Source: Porphyra umbilicalis
Lineage: Eukaryota > Rhodophyta > Bangiophyceae > Bangiales > Bangiaceae
Direction: 5' to 3'
Assembly (NCBI GenBank): GCA_002049455.2
Contig: KV918876.1
Coordinates: forward strand, 124,001 to 188,000
DNA length: 64,000 bases
The translations under genes were made by a program, and so were the position numbers. Shown here one piece after another: positions 10,359 through 20,378 of this stretch; positions within the stretch are counted from its first letter, which is position 1; the number at the start of each line of letters is the position of its first letter. Below the pieces are notes generated by a model that was not told the origin of the DNA, did not search any database, and worked only from the letters and a program-made list of their open reading frames with translations.

Positions 10359-11689
10359 TTATTCGGAGAGTCCAAGTCGCCACCGCATCAAGCGCCCGCT
10401 TAAGTCGGTTGTGCTGTAGATCCAGCTGAGAGCTTGGTGATCCGTTTGGATGGGGAATCGTTGTCCATCGAGGAAGTCCCTCAGTAAGAGGACCCCCAAG
10501 GCCACGCCGAGGCATTCGCGCTCAGTGGTGGAGTAGTTCTGCTTTGCAGCATGGAGTCCTTTGCTCCAACGACAGGGTAAAGCAGTTCTCCTGGGTCCTC
10601 CTGGCGAAGGGTACATCAGACTTGGTCGGCACATGCGTCCACGTCGACGACGAGCTTCCGGATGCCTTTGAGCAGCACCAGTGCGGGTGGGCATAACAGA
10701 GCGTTTCGAAGGTTCTTAAATGCAGGGACGGCTGCGTTGGTTGGTGTTGGTAGATCTCGTGGAGTTTCGGCCCTTGTCAGGTCGGTCAGGGGCGTCACCC
10801 GTTTGGCAAAGTCCTTGACAAAGCGTCGTTAGATATCGCACATACCCAGGAAGCTTTTCAGCTGGGTTTTAGTCGTGGGGAGCTTTGCATGCTTCAGAGC
10901 ATTTTCGTTCTCGATATGGACGTGCAGGTGCCCCGGGTGAACGACGTGTTCAAGGTCCTCGACCTTGTCGGAGAAGCACGTGCACTTTTCCAATTTCAGG
11001 GTCACCCCGGCCTCGCGGAGTCAGTGCAGGACCGTGTAAATGTCCTTCACGAGTTATTCCGCGTTGGTGGAGAAGATATTGACATCATCCAAGTAGACGA
11101 GGCATAGCTGCCACTTTAAGCCTGATAGATTGATATCCAGGGCTCGCTGGAAGGTCGCAGGTGCATTTGTGAAGCCGAATGGGTTTGATAACCAGTGATA
11201 GATAACACAGTGCGTAGTGAACGCCATTGTATCTTGATCTTCTTTGAGCAGGGGCACCTACCAATATCCCGCGGTGGATTCAAGAGATGTGAACACCTGA
11301 GCGTCGCCCAAGGAGTCAAGACAGTCTCCCATTCGAGGCAAAGGATAAGCGACCTTCGTGGAAATGTCGTTCAGCCGACGATAGTCGACACAGAATCGGG
11401 CCTTGCCAATCTTCTTCGGCACGATGACCACGGGGCTGGCCCAAGTGCTGTGGCTAAGTGCAATGACATTGAGCTTCAACATGTTGTTGATCTTGTCCGA
11501 GATGATTTGCCGTTCGAATAGCCCGATTCAGTAGGGTTGTTCCCGTATGGATAGAGCGTCTGGGGGAGATACAATGGCGTGCCCCGTTGCACGGATGACA
11601 CCCAGGGCTCCGTCCCACATAGAAGAATGTGTCTTGAGCATGTCGCGAATCTTCTTGTGCATGTACTCGGGGGCCTCGCTGAGGTCTAG
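10359..11689 (-). pseudogene. Chromovirus reverse transcriptase and RNase H
   Basis: Reading right to left: 11689-11258 holds the RT fingers (SPVVIVPKK, FCVDYRRLND). 11257-11054 holds FGFTNAPATFQ and the catalytic YLDD box in CLVYLDDVNIF. About 10798-10616 holds the RNase H start with its first acidic residue (VVDVDAC). 10694-10359 holds the later acidic residues in STTERECLG and IQTDHQALSWIY. An in-frame TGA lies at 11528-11530 upstream of the fingers, and frameshifts separate RT, thumb and RNase H. The right edge (11686-11689, CTAG) is the target of the piggyBac-like insertion. Confidence 0.9.
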
Positions 11690-14600
11690 TGTCTATTCTA
11701 CCGTATAGCTCAATTGACTCGCAACGACTCAATTGAGTCGCATTTTCGGTACCCCTTTCTTGGTAAAATGGGTGCTCTGACGCCGATTCTGACAACAGAA
11801 ATGGACTCAGAGCCGGCTGTTTAGTCTTGGGGTACCTCATCAAGTTTTAACTCCCGGTCGTTCCGTGGCAAAAGTTGTCTCGGTGCCAACTTTTCCTCGC
11901 GTCGGACGCCCACAGAGGCGGGGGTACGCCCCGTTTTCCCTTTGTCTGGATGACCTTAGGCGCTGTTTCTGGGCTGCCATATCACGTCTGAAGTTGGCTG
12001 ACGGCGGGACCGTCACGCACATGCATCCGCGCTTTTTATCGGTGTGTCCCATGTGGGGAGCGGGCTGTGTGGCCATTGAGGCAGAGGGTGGCCGATCACC
12101 TCGTCGCGTGCTGCTCGCTGGTAGGTCCCTCTCGGATGGAGACGAAGTCAGAGCACCAGCCCGTTTCTAGTTCCCTCCGTTCGGCGCTCTGCGTGGCCGC
12201 TTCTACTGCCTGTCTGCCGTTTTTCCCACACGGCCGTCGGTTTCCACTCCTCCTTCTCCCTCCCCCGCTCCCTCCTCCTCCCCCTCTCTTTCCCTTCAAT
12301 TTCCCATTTGCACCCCAAACCACCTGCACGACATGAGCGGCGACCCGCGGTTGATTGTGGGATCCACGGTCCACACCAAAGCCAAGAATATCCGATCTGC
12401 GTTTACATGCACGTGGATGCTGGGCACCAGGGCGGATGACGCTATGGCGACCGGCACCGTCACCCAGGTCACGAGAGTCAAGGTTGATGGTCGCATGGCC
12501 ACCTCCATTACGGGGCGGTTTGAGTGCCTGGGTAAGACCGTTGACAAGACCCTGCGTATCCGCAGCATCCGCCCGGGACCTGCACCCTGTCCGTTTCCCC
12601 CCCTTCCCCCTCCATCTTCACAACTGGCTCCGTCGGCGTCTTCCCAACCCCCTCCCCACGCCACACTTCCGGATGCACCTGGGGTCCGGCTGGCGCCCGC
12701 AAGATCCGCTGCGGATGCGACAGCTCCCGGCTCGGTCTCGGGAGCAAGTCACGCGATGGCTCTACCCGTCGGTACTCAAGCATCGGCCAACAGGGGACCA
12801 GCTTTGCTTCTTCAAGGTGCTGCATTGCTGGACGCGCCAAGAGCGCTTCCCGCTGGTTCACCCGTCACGCCACCATCCCCCAACCATTTGGCTCTCGGTT
12901 TGGGGTCGGCTGCAGATCCGCCGCCCGCGCCTCCACCCTCGTCAAGGGCCCCCACCGCACCGCCCTCTGTGGAAGCTCACGGTTTTTTGTGGCGGGAACG
13001 GGTCGTGACCCAACCGCTTGGTGGACCGGTGCCCCCTCGGTCGTGGTCGGTGCGTACCCTGGGAGGAGATTTCATCAGAGAAGGGGGGGACTCGGTTGGT
13101 TTCGGCCGGAACCGCGCTCCTATTGATTACTTCTTTGCCGTGTTCCCGCAGCCGCAGCTTTCGCAGATTGTCGAGCTGACGTCGGCGCGGCTGGAGGCCC
13201 GACGTCTGCCACCGACGTCCGCGAGCGAGATTCTAAAGGTGTTTGGCGTGCTCATCCTGGCCACGCGCTTTGAGTTTGGTTCCCGCGCCGAGCTGTGGGC
13301 CACCGAGCCGCGATCGAAGTACATGTCCGCTCCAGCCTTTGGCAAACGGACAGGTATGCCGCGTAACCGCTTTGACGCACTCTGGTCATCTCTAACGTTC
13401 AGTCGACAGCCGGCGGGCGGTCCTGCCGCCGATGACCGCAGCGGTGAGCGCTTTCGGTGGGCGTTGGTCAACGACTTTGTCGCCGAGATCAACGGGCACA
13501 GGGCCACCCACGTGACTCCAGGCGACACGCTGTGCGTCGACGAGTCCATCGTCAAGTGGTATGGCCAGGGTGGCCACTGGATCTCTGCCGGCCTTCCAAT
13601 GTACGTCGCTATTGACCGCAAGCCTGAAAACGGCTGCGAGATTCAAAACGCGGCGTGCGGGCGCAGCGGCATAATGCTCCGGCTTCATCTTGTGACCACA
13701 GCGGCAGAGGAGCATGCCACGCGCTCGGCCGCCGAGAGCCAGATGCTGCATGGCACTGCTGTTTTGCAGCGCCTCGTTGGGCCATGGGCCGGGTCGGACC
13801 GTGTCGTGTGCGCCGATTCGTATTTTGCCAGTGTGGAGGCGGCCCTCTTCCTCAAGGCTTCTGGCCTGCGTTTCATTGGCGTGGTCAAGACGGCCCATCG
13901 GCGATTCCCTTTGTCATCTCTCGCTGCTCGGGAGCTGGGGGCGCGGGGGGACTGGGTGACGATGGTCCACGACGATGCGACGGGGTCCCCGGATCTGATG
14001 GCTGTCCTCTGGGTGGACCGGGACCGGAGATACTTCGTTGCGACAGCCAGCAGCACGAGGCCGGGTGCGCCCTGTGAGCGCCTTCGGTGGCGTGAGCAGG
14101 AGGGAGGGGCCGAGCGCGTGGCCGTGTCTGTGCCCCAGCCCGAGGTGGCCGAGATTTATTACGGCTGCTGTGCCCAGATTGACAGGCACAACCGCTGTCG
14201 ACAAGACGACCTCAAGTTGGAGCACAAGCTACGCACCCACGACTGGTCGCAGCGAGTGAACATCTCTTTGCTTGGGGTTTGCATTGTGGATGCGTGGCTA
14301 CTGCATTCGGGTGCACGTGGCGCCGCTGCACTCAAGCAGTCGGATTTTTACGAGGACCTTGCTGCCGACCTCATCGACAACAGTTTTGATTCGGTCGGTT
14401 GGCGCCCGCGCGGAGGGGCGGCGGCGGGAGAGGGGGAGGGCGGCGGGGCGGGGGCAGGTGAGGTGGCGCTGGCACCGGCCTACGGGGTGGGGGTGCACCT
14501 CAAGCCGACCACAAAGCGGCGCCTGGACCAGTCCGGCGGAGCCACCCCGCACTTGCGGCAGCGGTACTGCCGAGAATGCAAGGCGTTCCGAAGCACTTTG

Positions 14601-15328
14601 GTGTGCTCCGCCTGTCGGGACCCGACGGCCGGCGGGGAGATTTTTTTGTGCGGGCCTGAGACCGGCCGTTGTTGCATTGCGGACCACCTGCGGGCAGCCC
14701 ACGACACAGTGCTGTAACTGTTTCAAAGGCAACCATGCGGGGGGGGTGGGGTGGCTGTGGGTGGAGACGGATGGCGGTTGGTGGTGGCGGGTGGCGGTCG
14801 GGGGGGGGGGGGAAGTGCGTAGTGATGGTTCATGAACGGCCTGTGTTGACAGAGGCGTGTGGGCGGGACGCGATTGGTTCTCACCAAGTTGTCAGTGGCA
14901 GTCTGGTAGGACCCCACAGTAAACACATTGGTACCATTCCCGGGCCATTTGAAAGGGGTACCCGTACCCCAGACCAGGGTGAAGCGCCGTCATATTCGGA
15001 CGGCCTTGCACGCCCAAATCGCCGTTTCCGTCCATCTGGAGGGGGGGGGGGGGTGTTGGATGGAGGTGTGTCCTGCTAGAAGGATCGTTTCTGAAGCGCT
15101 TCCGACCGGGCCTTCTCACAGCGGCATGTCACACGGTTCTCCTCCCCGTTGAGCTTGGGTGGGCAGCTCAGATCCGCGTGGCTTCATCAGGAAGCGCCAC
15201 GGCGTGCGTTCGTAGGCACCAAATCGGTCGATTTCCCAGTGTAGCAGGCTGCAAACGGCGATTTCCGTTGTGACTCAAATGAGTCGCACGCTTAGCTCAA
15301 TTGAGTCGCACACACGGTAGAATAGACA
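11690..15328 (+). mobile_element. PiggyBac-like DNA transposon, apparently complete (3,639 bp)
   Basis: Perfect 15-bp terminal inverted repeats TGTCTATTCTACCGT and ACGGTAGAATAGACA are bordered by identical CTAG (11686-11689 and 15329-15332). Discounting the element and one CTAG makes the interrupted retroelement frame continuous from the protease-RT linker into RT, which fixes the 4-bp duplication. Subterminal palindromes CTCAATTGAG and CTCAAATGAG occur within about 60 bp of both ends. The single gene inside is an uninterrupted transposase. Intact ends and frame inside a decayed host element mark a relatively recent insertion. Confidence 0.9.
12333..14717 (+). CDS. PiggyBac-type (DDE_Tnp_1_7) transposase
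   Basis: A 794-residue open frame starting at ATG 12333. After a Pro/Ala-rich N-terminal 250 residues comes the piggyBac nuclease. It has FFAVFPQPQLSQIV near the start of the domain, first Asp at about 403 in LCVDESIVKW, second Asp at about 495 in VVCADSYFAS, and the third acidic residue at about 617 in AQIDRHNR. The C-terminus (about 745-790) is a Cys/His cluster (YCRECK, CSACRD, CGPETGRCC, DHLRAAH) matching the C-terminal zinc-binding region that lets piggyBac transposases grip their ends. No stops or frameshifts, so it could be active. It probably also serves the 286-bp MITE at 4870-5155. The upstream 70 bp are strongly pyrimidine-rich. Confidence 0.92.
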   Translation: MSGDPRLIVGSTVHTKAKNIRSAFTCTWMLGTRADDAMATGTVTQVTRVKVDGRMATSITGRFECLGKTVDKTLRIRSIRPGPAPCPFPPLPPPSSQLAPSASSQPPPHATLPDAPGVRLAPARSAADATAPGSVSGASHAMALPVGTQASANRGPALLLQGAALLDAPRALPAGSPVTPPSPNHLALGLGSAADPPPAPPPSSRAPTAPPSVEAHGFLWRERVVTQPLGGPVPPRSWSVRTLGGDFIREGGDSVGFGRNRAPIDYFFAVFPQPQLSQIVELTSARLEARRLPPTSASEILKVFGVLILATRFEFGSRAELWATEPRSKYMSAPAFGKRTGMPRNRFDALWSSLTFSRQPAGGPAADDRSGERFRWALVNDFVAEINGHRATHVTPGDTLCVDESIVKWYGQGGHWISAGLPMYVAIDRKPENGCEIQNAACGRSGIMLRLHLVTTAAEEHATRSAAESQMLHGTAVLQRLVGPWAGSDRVVCADSYFASVEAALFLKASGLRFIGVVKTAHRRFPLSSLAARELGARGDWVTMVHDDATGSPDLMAVLWVDRDRRYFVATASSTRPGAPCERLRWREQEGGAERVAVSVPQPEVAEIYYGCCAQIDRHNRCRQDDLKLEHKLRTHDWSQRVNISLLGVCIVDAWLLHSGARGAAALKQSDFYEDLAADLIDNSFDSVGWRPRGGAAAGEGEGGGAGAGEVALAPAYGVGVHLKPTTKRRLDQSGGATPHLRQRYCRECKAFRSTLVCSACRDPTAGGEIFLCGPETGRCCIADHLRAAHDTVL

Positions 15329-16080
15329 CTAGGTCCTCGAGTGGTTCACGAGTAGTGTCGGCTATTGATGTATCGGCGTCATCCTTGGAACGGTTGTCAT
15401 CCAGGACTGCGGATATCATAGACCCCCGGTAGGGTTTCGCGAGACCCAGGGTTGAGTTCTTACGAACAATGACTTGGTCCTTGCAGAAGTTTCCTAACTT
15501 AACCAAGAAGGACTCGTCAGGTTTGACTATGGCAATGCTGCGGGTAGATGCCATCGACTTTTGTCGGCACAACCGAACGTTCGGTGTGATCGTCACCATG
15601 CCGGGGGTGTCACATGTTGCCATGATCCACTCCTCCTGGTGTCCCTTGACACGTATCTGTTTGTAGGCTGGCACCCGTGCGGGTTTATCCTGCCAGTGGC
15701 GGTCCCAGGCATTGTCGTGAAGGCAGGCCAAAGGCGGCGTAGGCCGAGGCAGCTCCGCCGTGCAACGCACGCGCTTCTGCCAGAAGATCTTGCGCAAGCG
15801 CGGCACGATCGCCTCTGTTTTGTTCAATGAACTCGGAGCCAAGGATGCACGGGACTGAAAAATTGTCGGAAACAAGGAAGCGGTCAAAGAGACGCACTCC
15901 TCCGGTGTCGACATACAAGTGTATGGCATACTTGGTGACGAGACGGTTGTTTTTGGCGTCTCGGATACGCGGGAGCGTGGTCAGCTTCTCGGCAGAAGCT
16001 ATCTAATTCTAAGGGAGAACACTAGTGCGCACTATGTTCACCCCAGCGCCCGTGTCTAAGACAGAGCGGCAGCTCCTTAT
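15329..16080 (-). pseudogene. Chromovirus aspartic protease and protease-RT linker
   Basis: The protease active site LDTGAGVNI is read at about 16060-16030. The flap/second-half motif CILGSEFIEQN is at about 15840-15810. Together they define a retropepsin-like domain (one DTG per monomer). Two stops directly after the active-site strand (near 16010-16020) break it. The downstream linker (15800-15333) is open and runs in frame to the piggyBac-like insertion point. Confidence 0.8.
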
Positions 16081-17039
16081 TACACACAGGCACGGGCCTA
16101 GCGCAGCGGCAATCTCGTAGTGCCGTGGGGCACGGCGCAACAAACTTGTCACAGTACGCTTTCGCGTCTCGCCGGGTAAACCTAAGTCGGGCACCCAGCC
16201 GAAATGCGGATCACACGGATTAAAACCTCTGGCGGCGACGCATGTTCAGGCCCACCAGAGACGGACACCATCGCACCCCATGCCGAATTTTCCGCTAAAG
16301 AAAGAACCACCATTTCGCAAGCTTTCAGCCTATCCGCGCCGTTCCGAAGTGTGGACTGTATTTTGGAGCTTTGTCGTGCGTACAGAAAAAGGAGGGTGCC
16401 GATTTTGCGGTACTTTTTGCGCCCTCGTTGACGCCGTGCTTCCATGATGGGCATGTGAGGCGTGCTCGACCAGGAAAAGTTGTAAGCATGTACATGAAGA
16501 GCCTTACAGCCTGGCAGAAGTCGAAACTGAGCATTGCGGAAGCGCTGGCGGTCGGGACCAAAAGTGAAGCGCCGGCCCTTGGACTCGGACGTATCGTTTC
16601 ATGTCACTCGCTTGTCGCACAGATTACGAAGCGGGGGCTCCTATTTGATTGCACGTTCTGTTTTTTGTCTCATGCAAGCCAGCCTGCTTGATCCGCCCAA
16701 TCAATTTGAGTGGACTGTATTTCTCAGCTGGATCATTGTTGCAGCGGCTATTGCGGAGCTGGAAACCGGACGCAGCGCGTCACCAGTGTCGCGCGACCCA
16801 CGCGCATTCAGGCGCTTCTCGCACTCACAGCCCCTTTTTTTCGGAGTACCGCCGGTACTCCCATATCTATCATCTGAGAGACTTTGGCTGCTGGAGGACA
16901 ATTTCCGACGTTCCCACATCGTTTTTGGGACAGGCTTTAGTGCATGAGATATACCTTTCAGCGTTTTGCGAGGCGTTGATGTCCTCGGTCGGGTCCTCAG
17001 TCGCGTCATCCTTGGTGTCGCCGTTCGTGATCGCGTGAA
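16081..17039 (-). pseudogene. Chromovirus gag-pol junction, heavily degraded
   Basis: Minus-strand fragments in several frames bridge the gag zinc knuckle and the protease (for example 16454-16182 and 17009-16701). No domain is recognisable. Assigned to the retroelement by position only. Confidence 0.45.
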
Positions 17040-18604
17040 CGCCGACAGGCGGTCGGCGACGTTCGCGAGGGCGATACGGTTCTACAAATTCTGCAGCGAA
17101 TTACCCTGGCTTGTTCCAGCTGTAACAGATGTCGGACCAGTTGGCTCGCGGGGCAGCGGCCCGAGGGAGCAGCGACGTACGAACCGGTGTGAACGGTCGT
17201 TCCATCATCGTCGGCTGGTCCTGTGTCGCGTAAGCGACCTTAGTCGCCGTTGGGCGGATTATTTTGAGCTGCAAGCGTAGCTCGTTGGTGCCGTCCCAAT
17301 ACAGCTGGGCGGTGGCAATTGTCTCTGATAGAGTTCTTTCCGGGAACTGGTCATTCAAGACCCGGACGTGCGCTTGCACCAGGTCGAACAGGCCCGTGAT
17401 TAAAGACGTCTTTAACATCCTGGAGGTTAAACAAACCGTTCAGCAGATCGCACTGCACTCCCACATGGTGACCTAAGGCCGTACGCGCCTCGTTGTATTT
17501 TTGCTTCATCGTGATAATGTATTGGTAGGCGTTCGCCATTGTTGCGTGTGTCGCGTACTTCGAAAGCAGCCAGTTGACGGGATCCCCGTCTGTACGGATG
17601 GCGTAGCGTTTACGTCCGAGAGTGCTATTTAGCGCACCAAAGAGTGCCATCTTGGCATTGTCGGCTAGTCGGAAGACCATGAGAGGAAGAGCCTAACCGT
17701 AGGTCAGCCCGGCCGCGTCGCAAGCGCGACGGAAGGTCGTCAAGAACGTGAAGATGCCCAGGGGTAGAACTCCCGTAAAAGGCTGTTGCCCGTGAAATGC
17801 TCCGTCCAAACGCTTGTTGAGAAGGTCAGACATTTGTGCCTCTTTGGGCGTGTACGTCAGTTGACGTTGAAGCATGAGACAAGTCCTATATTCGAGGAGG
17901 GTCTTGAAGCGGCTGTGAGCCGGGTGGATCACCTTGATCCTGTCGGCTTTCTCGAGACTCTCCTTTCGTCTGGTAGGAATCGCTGAACGCTTGTGCGCTG
18001 ACGCGTCCGACTCGCTTGAGCTGTCGCTCGGTGAGGACCCACTTGGAAGCGTCGGTGGGCCAGGTGGTCCGTTGCCATCATGCGAGAATGAATTGTTCGT
18101 TGCGTTGAAGTTGTCGTCATCAGACGAAGTCTGGTTCGACCGAGAGGCGGAATCATCGGAAGATGAGGAGGGCACGGCGTTCGCTTGGTCGTCCTTGCGG
18201 ACCGACTTGCCTCTCGTCATCTTTCCCTTATGCTTGACATTCTTGGTTTTGTCATCCGACTGACGGCTAGCCTTAGCCACCCGGCGCTCATCCTCGTGGG
18301 AATTAAGCTCGCGCAGGGCCTCGACGTCGCCAACCAACTTGTCATTGGCTCGCGCCAGAGACTCGTTAGTCTATTCTTGGACCTTCCGGCGTCGTGGAAG
18401 TGCTTCAACGGCCGCTTTCAGGTTTTCCGCTACCTGTAACTGCTCGGAGGCAGCTTGATTCGCATGGACGGGAGGTGTGGGAGCACCGTCCGCTGGGGCG
18501 TCGCAGGCGGCAGAGCTTCTATGCCCCCCGCCCGGCTGCCGGTAGCCAGCTGGCCACTTTCCATCTCTACCAGGCCGATTGTCGCCGTTTTCACCAGTAG
18601 ACAT
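17040..18604 (-). pseudogene. Chromovirus gag
   Basis: The frame opens at ATG 18604 and stays in one frame to about 17400, with two in-frame TAG stops (18368-18370 and 17693-17695). A frameshift near 17410 leads into the next segment, which ends with a degenerate CCHC knuckle: ICYSWNKPG, where a tryptophan stands where the second Cys is expected, followed by a stop. The N-terminal third is acidic, Ser-rich and Lys-rich. The middle (about 17900-17450) has the helical, aromatic pattern of a retrotransposon gag capsid region. Non-functional. Confidence 0.7.
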
Positions 18605-19122
18605 ACTGGGACCAGAACGAAGAGTTCTGACGTGGCAGACGAGCTGCGCGCCATTCGGAGATCACAATCGTGGTCCTTCCGGCATCACGCCCACAAGTTG
18701 ATTGCCAACGCCCCGCGCGCCAAGCGACCGTTTCGCCACCGTCACACTGCCACGAGGCAACCAAAAAGTTTGCGAGAACACCACGCCGCGAGGCACGATG
18801 AAGGCGAGGGTATCCTCTGCTGCTCCACGAAATGTGGTAGTAATAACGTTGGATCCTTTACCGGTGTATGGAGACCGATCGTAGCCAAGCAATAAAGCGA
18901 GTTTTATCGCCGTCGCGGCGAGGAAGAAGGACCTTTTGTTGAAGGGCATCCGATGGGGAGCCAGGTGGTACCCACGACCGCGACCCTGGGCCCATGGCGA
19001 TTTAGTTCTAACGAGGGCACTGGTCGATCGACCGTCCGATCACAAGGGATCGTAGTGAGTGCCGGCATGCAGATAGGACAGGCAAGCAAACAATGAAGAC
19101 TAAACAATGCGGAAGTAACCCC
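18605..19122 (-). other. Probable chromovirus leader region
   Basis: Lies between the gag ATG and the repeat at 19123-19223. A 95-codon minus frame (18949-18662) is protein-like but unrecognised. If 19223 is the 5' end of the LTR, this stretch holds the rest of the LTR and the untranslated leader. No primer-binding site was identified. Confidence 0.35.
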
Positions 19123-19223
19123 CCAAAGGGCATGCCACAGGCCAATTCACACAGCACGTGGATTTGGCCAGTTAAAGGGGGCTACCAGTGGCAATTACCA
19201 ATTGCGGGCGAAGATATGCTACA
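19123..19223 (-). repeat. Second copy of the left-edge repeat, possible 5' LTR start
   Basis: Matches 1-104. On the minus strand it starts TGTAGCATATCTTCGCCCGC at 19223, and similarity ends exactly there. Placed upstream of gag in the orientation expected for a 5' LTR. Confidence 0.4.
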
Positions 19224-19244
19224 CTTCAGCTTGGGGCGGCCTGA

Positions 19245-20378
19245 ACATCTCCGTCAGCGCGTCGGTCTGCGGCCGTGGCGGCGGCGTCTGGGGCCGCCCG
19301 ATAAGCGGACCCGCGGGCAGCGGCCGAGGAGGCGGCAGGCGACCTTGTCTCATTTGCTGCTGCCCGCGCCGCCGCGCCTCCCACTAATTGCTCTCCTCCA
19401 GGGAGTCCGGACTGCCCACCCGCAGCAGCCATTGTGCCGTCCGGCCCCCGTTGTGCGCTCTGCGGGCAAGCTCCTGCAGCTCCTCCAATTTCCCCTGCGG
19501 CCACCAGGGGAGTTGGCGGCCGCACTGCTCCGACAGACTTGGGGGACTGGATGGCGCGACACCTGCCCACGTCGACGCAGATGATCTTTGAGGCGGCGGG
19601 CTCGGGGGACTCTGCGGCCGCACGGGCGACGGACGCCGGGTTGCGGAGGGTGGACCTTGACGGAGTGGCATTGGCGGCCGCGCCGGGGGCGGCCGCAAGG
19701 CGGACCAAGATGCTCCTTGACGAGGGGAGCTCCCCGGACCGGACGGTTGCGGCCGAAATTAGGGAGGGGGTGCGCTTGCTGGAGGTGGGCTCCGCGGTGG
19801 CTGCCAGACTTGCGACGGATGGCGTACCGGAGTGGTGCTCGGCAACCACGCGGGCGTCGGCCGCCAACTAGGGGGACACAGGCCTTGACGAAGCGGTCTC
19901 GGCGGCCACTGCGGCGGCGGCTGCCAGTCTGAAGAGCGCGGGCCTTGGCGGGGTGGGCTTGGAGGCCGGCACGGTCCCGGCCACCTGTCCGGGGGACCCT
20001 CACCTCAAAGGGACTGGCTGGGTGGCCTCCTCAGTGGCGGCTGGCACGCGGGGGGACGCGGGTCTTGACGATTCGGGCTCGGCGGTCGTGACGGCAGTGG
20101 ACCGAGGCGGGGCGGGTGCACGGCTTGAGGTGGCGCCGCCTCAGCCCCAGCTGCCCGTTTTGGAGGCTCTGAAGTGGGCTGAGTGCGCGCCGCCCACGGA
20201 TACGGACGGGATGGCGTGCACAGGAGATGATCGTCGCAGACGCCCAGCGTGCGTCGGCACATACGGTAGAGCTGCCTCAGACCACGCCGGCGCTGCGTTT
20301 TTGAGATCGGACGTGGCGCGGGAGGAACCATGCTGCCGCAACTGCCGGTCCTCACACTGTCCAACACCTCTTGGGTAG
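19245..20378 (+). pseudogene. Decayed Ala-rich open frame of unknown function
   Basis: One plus frame (phase of 19434) is open from about 19245 to 20378 apart from stops near 19302 and at 19869-19871. The translation includes SGPRCALCGQAPAAPP (a CxxC pair), a helical segment and several ALDG/GLDE-type repeats. Composition is Ala/Gly/Arg-rich, so part of the openness may reflect GC bias. No family recognised. It begins directly beside the right edge of the chromovirus. Confidence 0.3.

Larger units (their letters stand above)
3817..18604 (-). mobile_element. Ty3/gypsy chromovirus, decayed and interrupted by nested insertions
   Basis: One retroelement can be followed on the minus strand in the order gag, protease, reverse transcriptase, RNase H, integrase, chromodomain. 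That order (RT before integrase) defines Ty3/gypsy, and the terminal chromodomain defines a chromovirus. Its parts lie at 18604-17040, 16080-15329, 11689-9931, 8996-8753 and 4866-3817. The gaps are filled by later insertions at 11690-15328, 8997-9540, about 5159-8750 and 4870-5155, plus an unidentified segment at about 9544-9930. Reading frames rejoin across the piggyBac-like insertion once the insert and one target copy are discounted. At least four in-frame stops and several frameshifts show it is dead. Confidence 0.85.

Noticed and set aside
12096..12374. Short frames upstream of the piggyBac transposase as a second transposon gene
   Set aside because: Low complexity over a pyrimidine-rich tract, overlapping the transposase start; no protein-like sequence.
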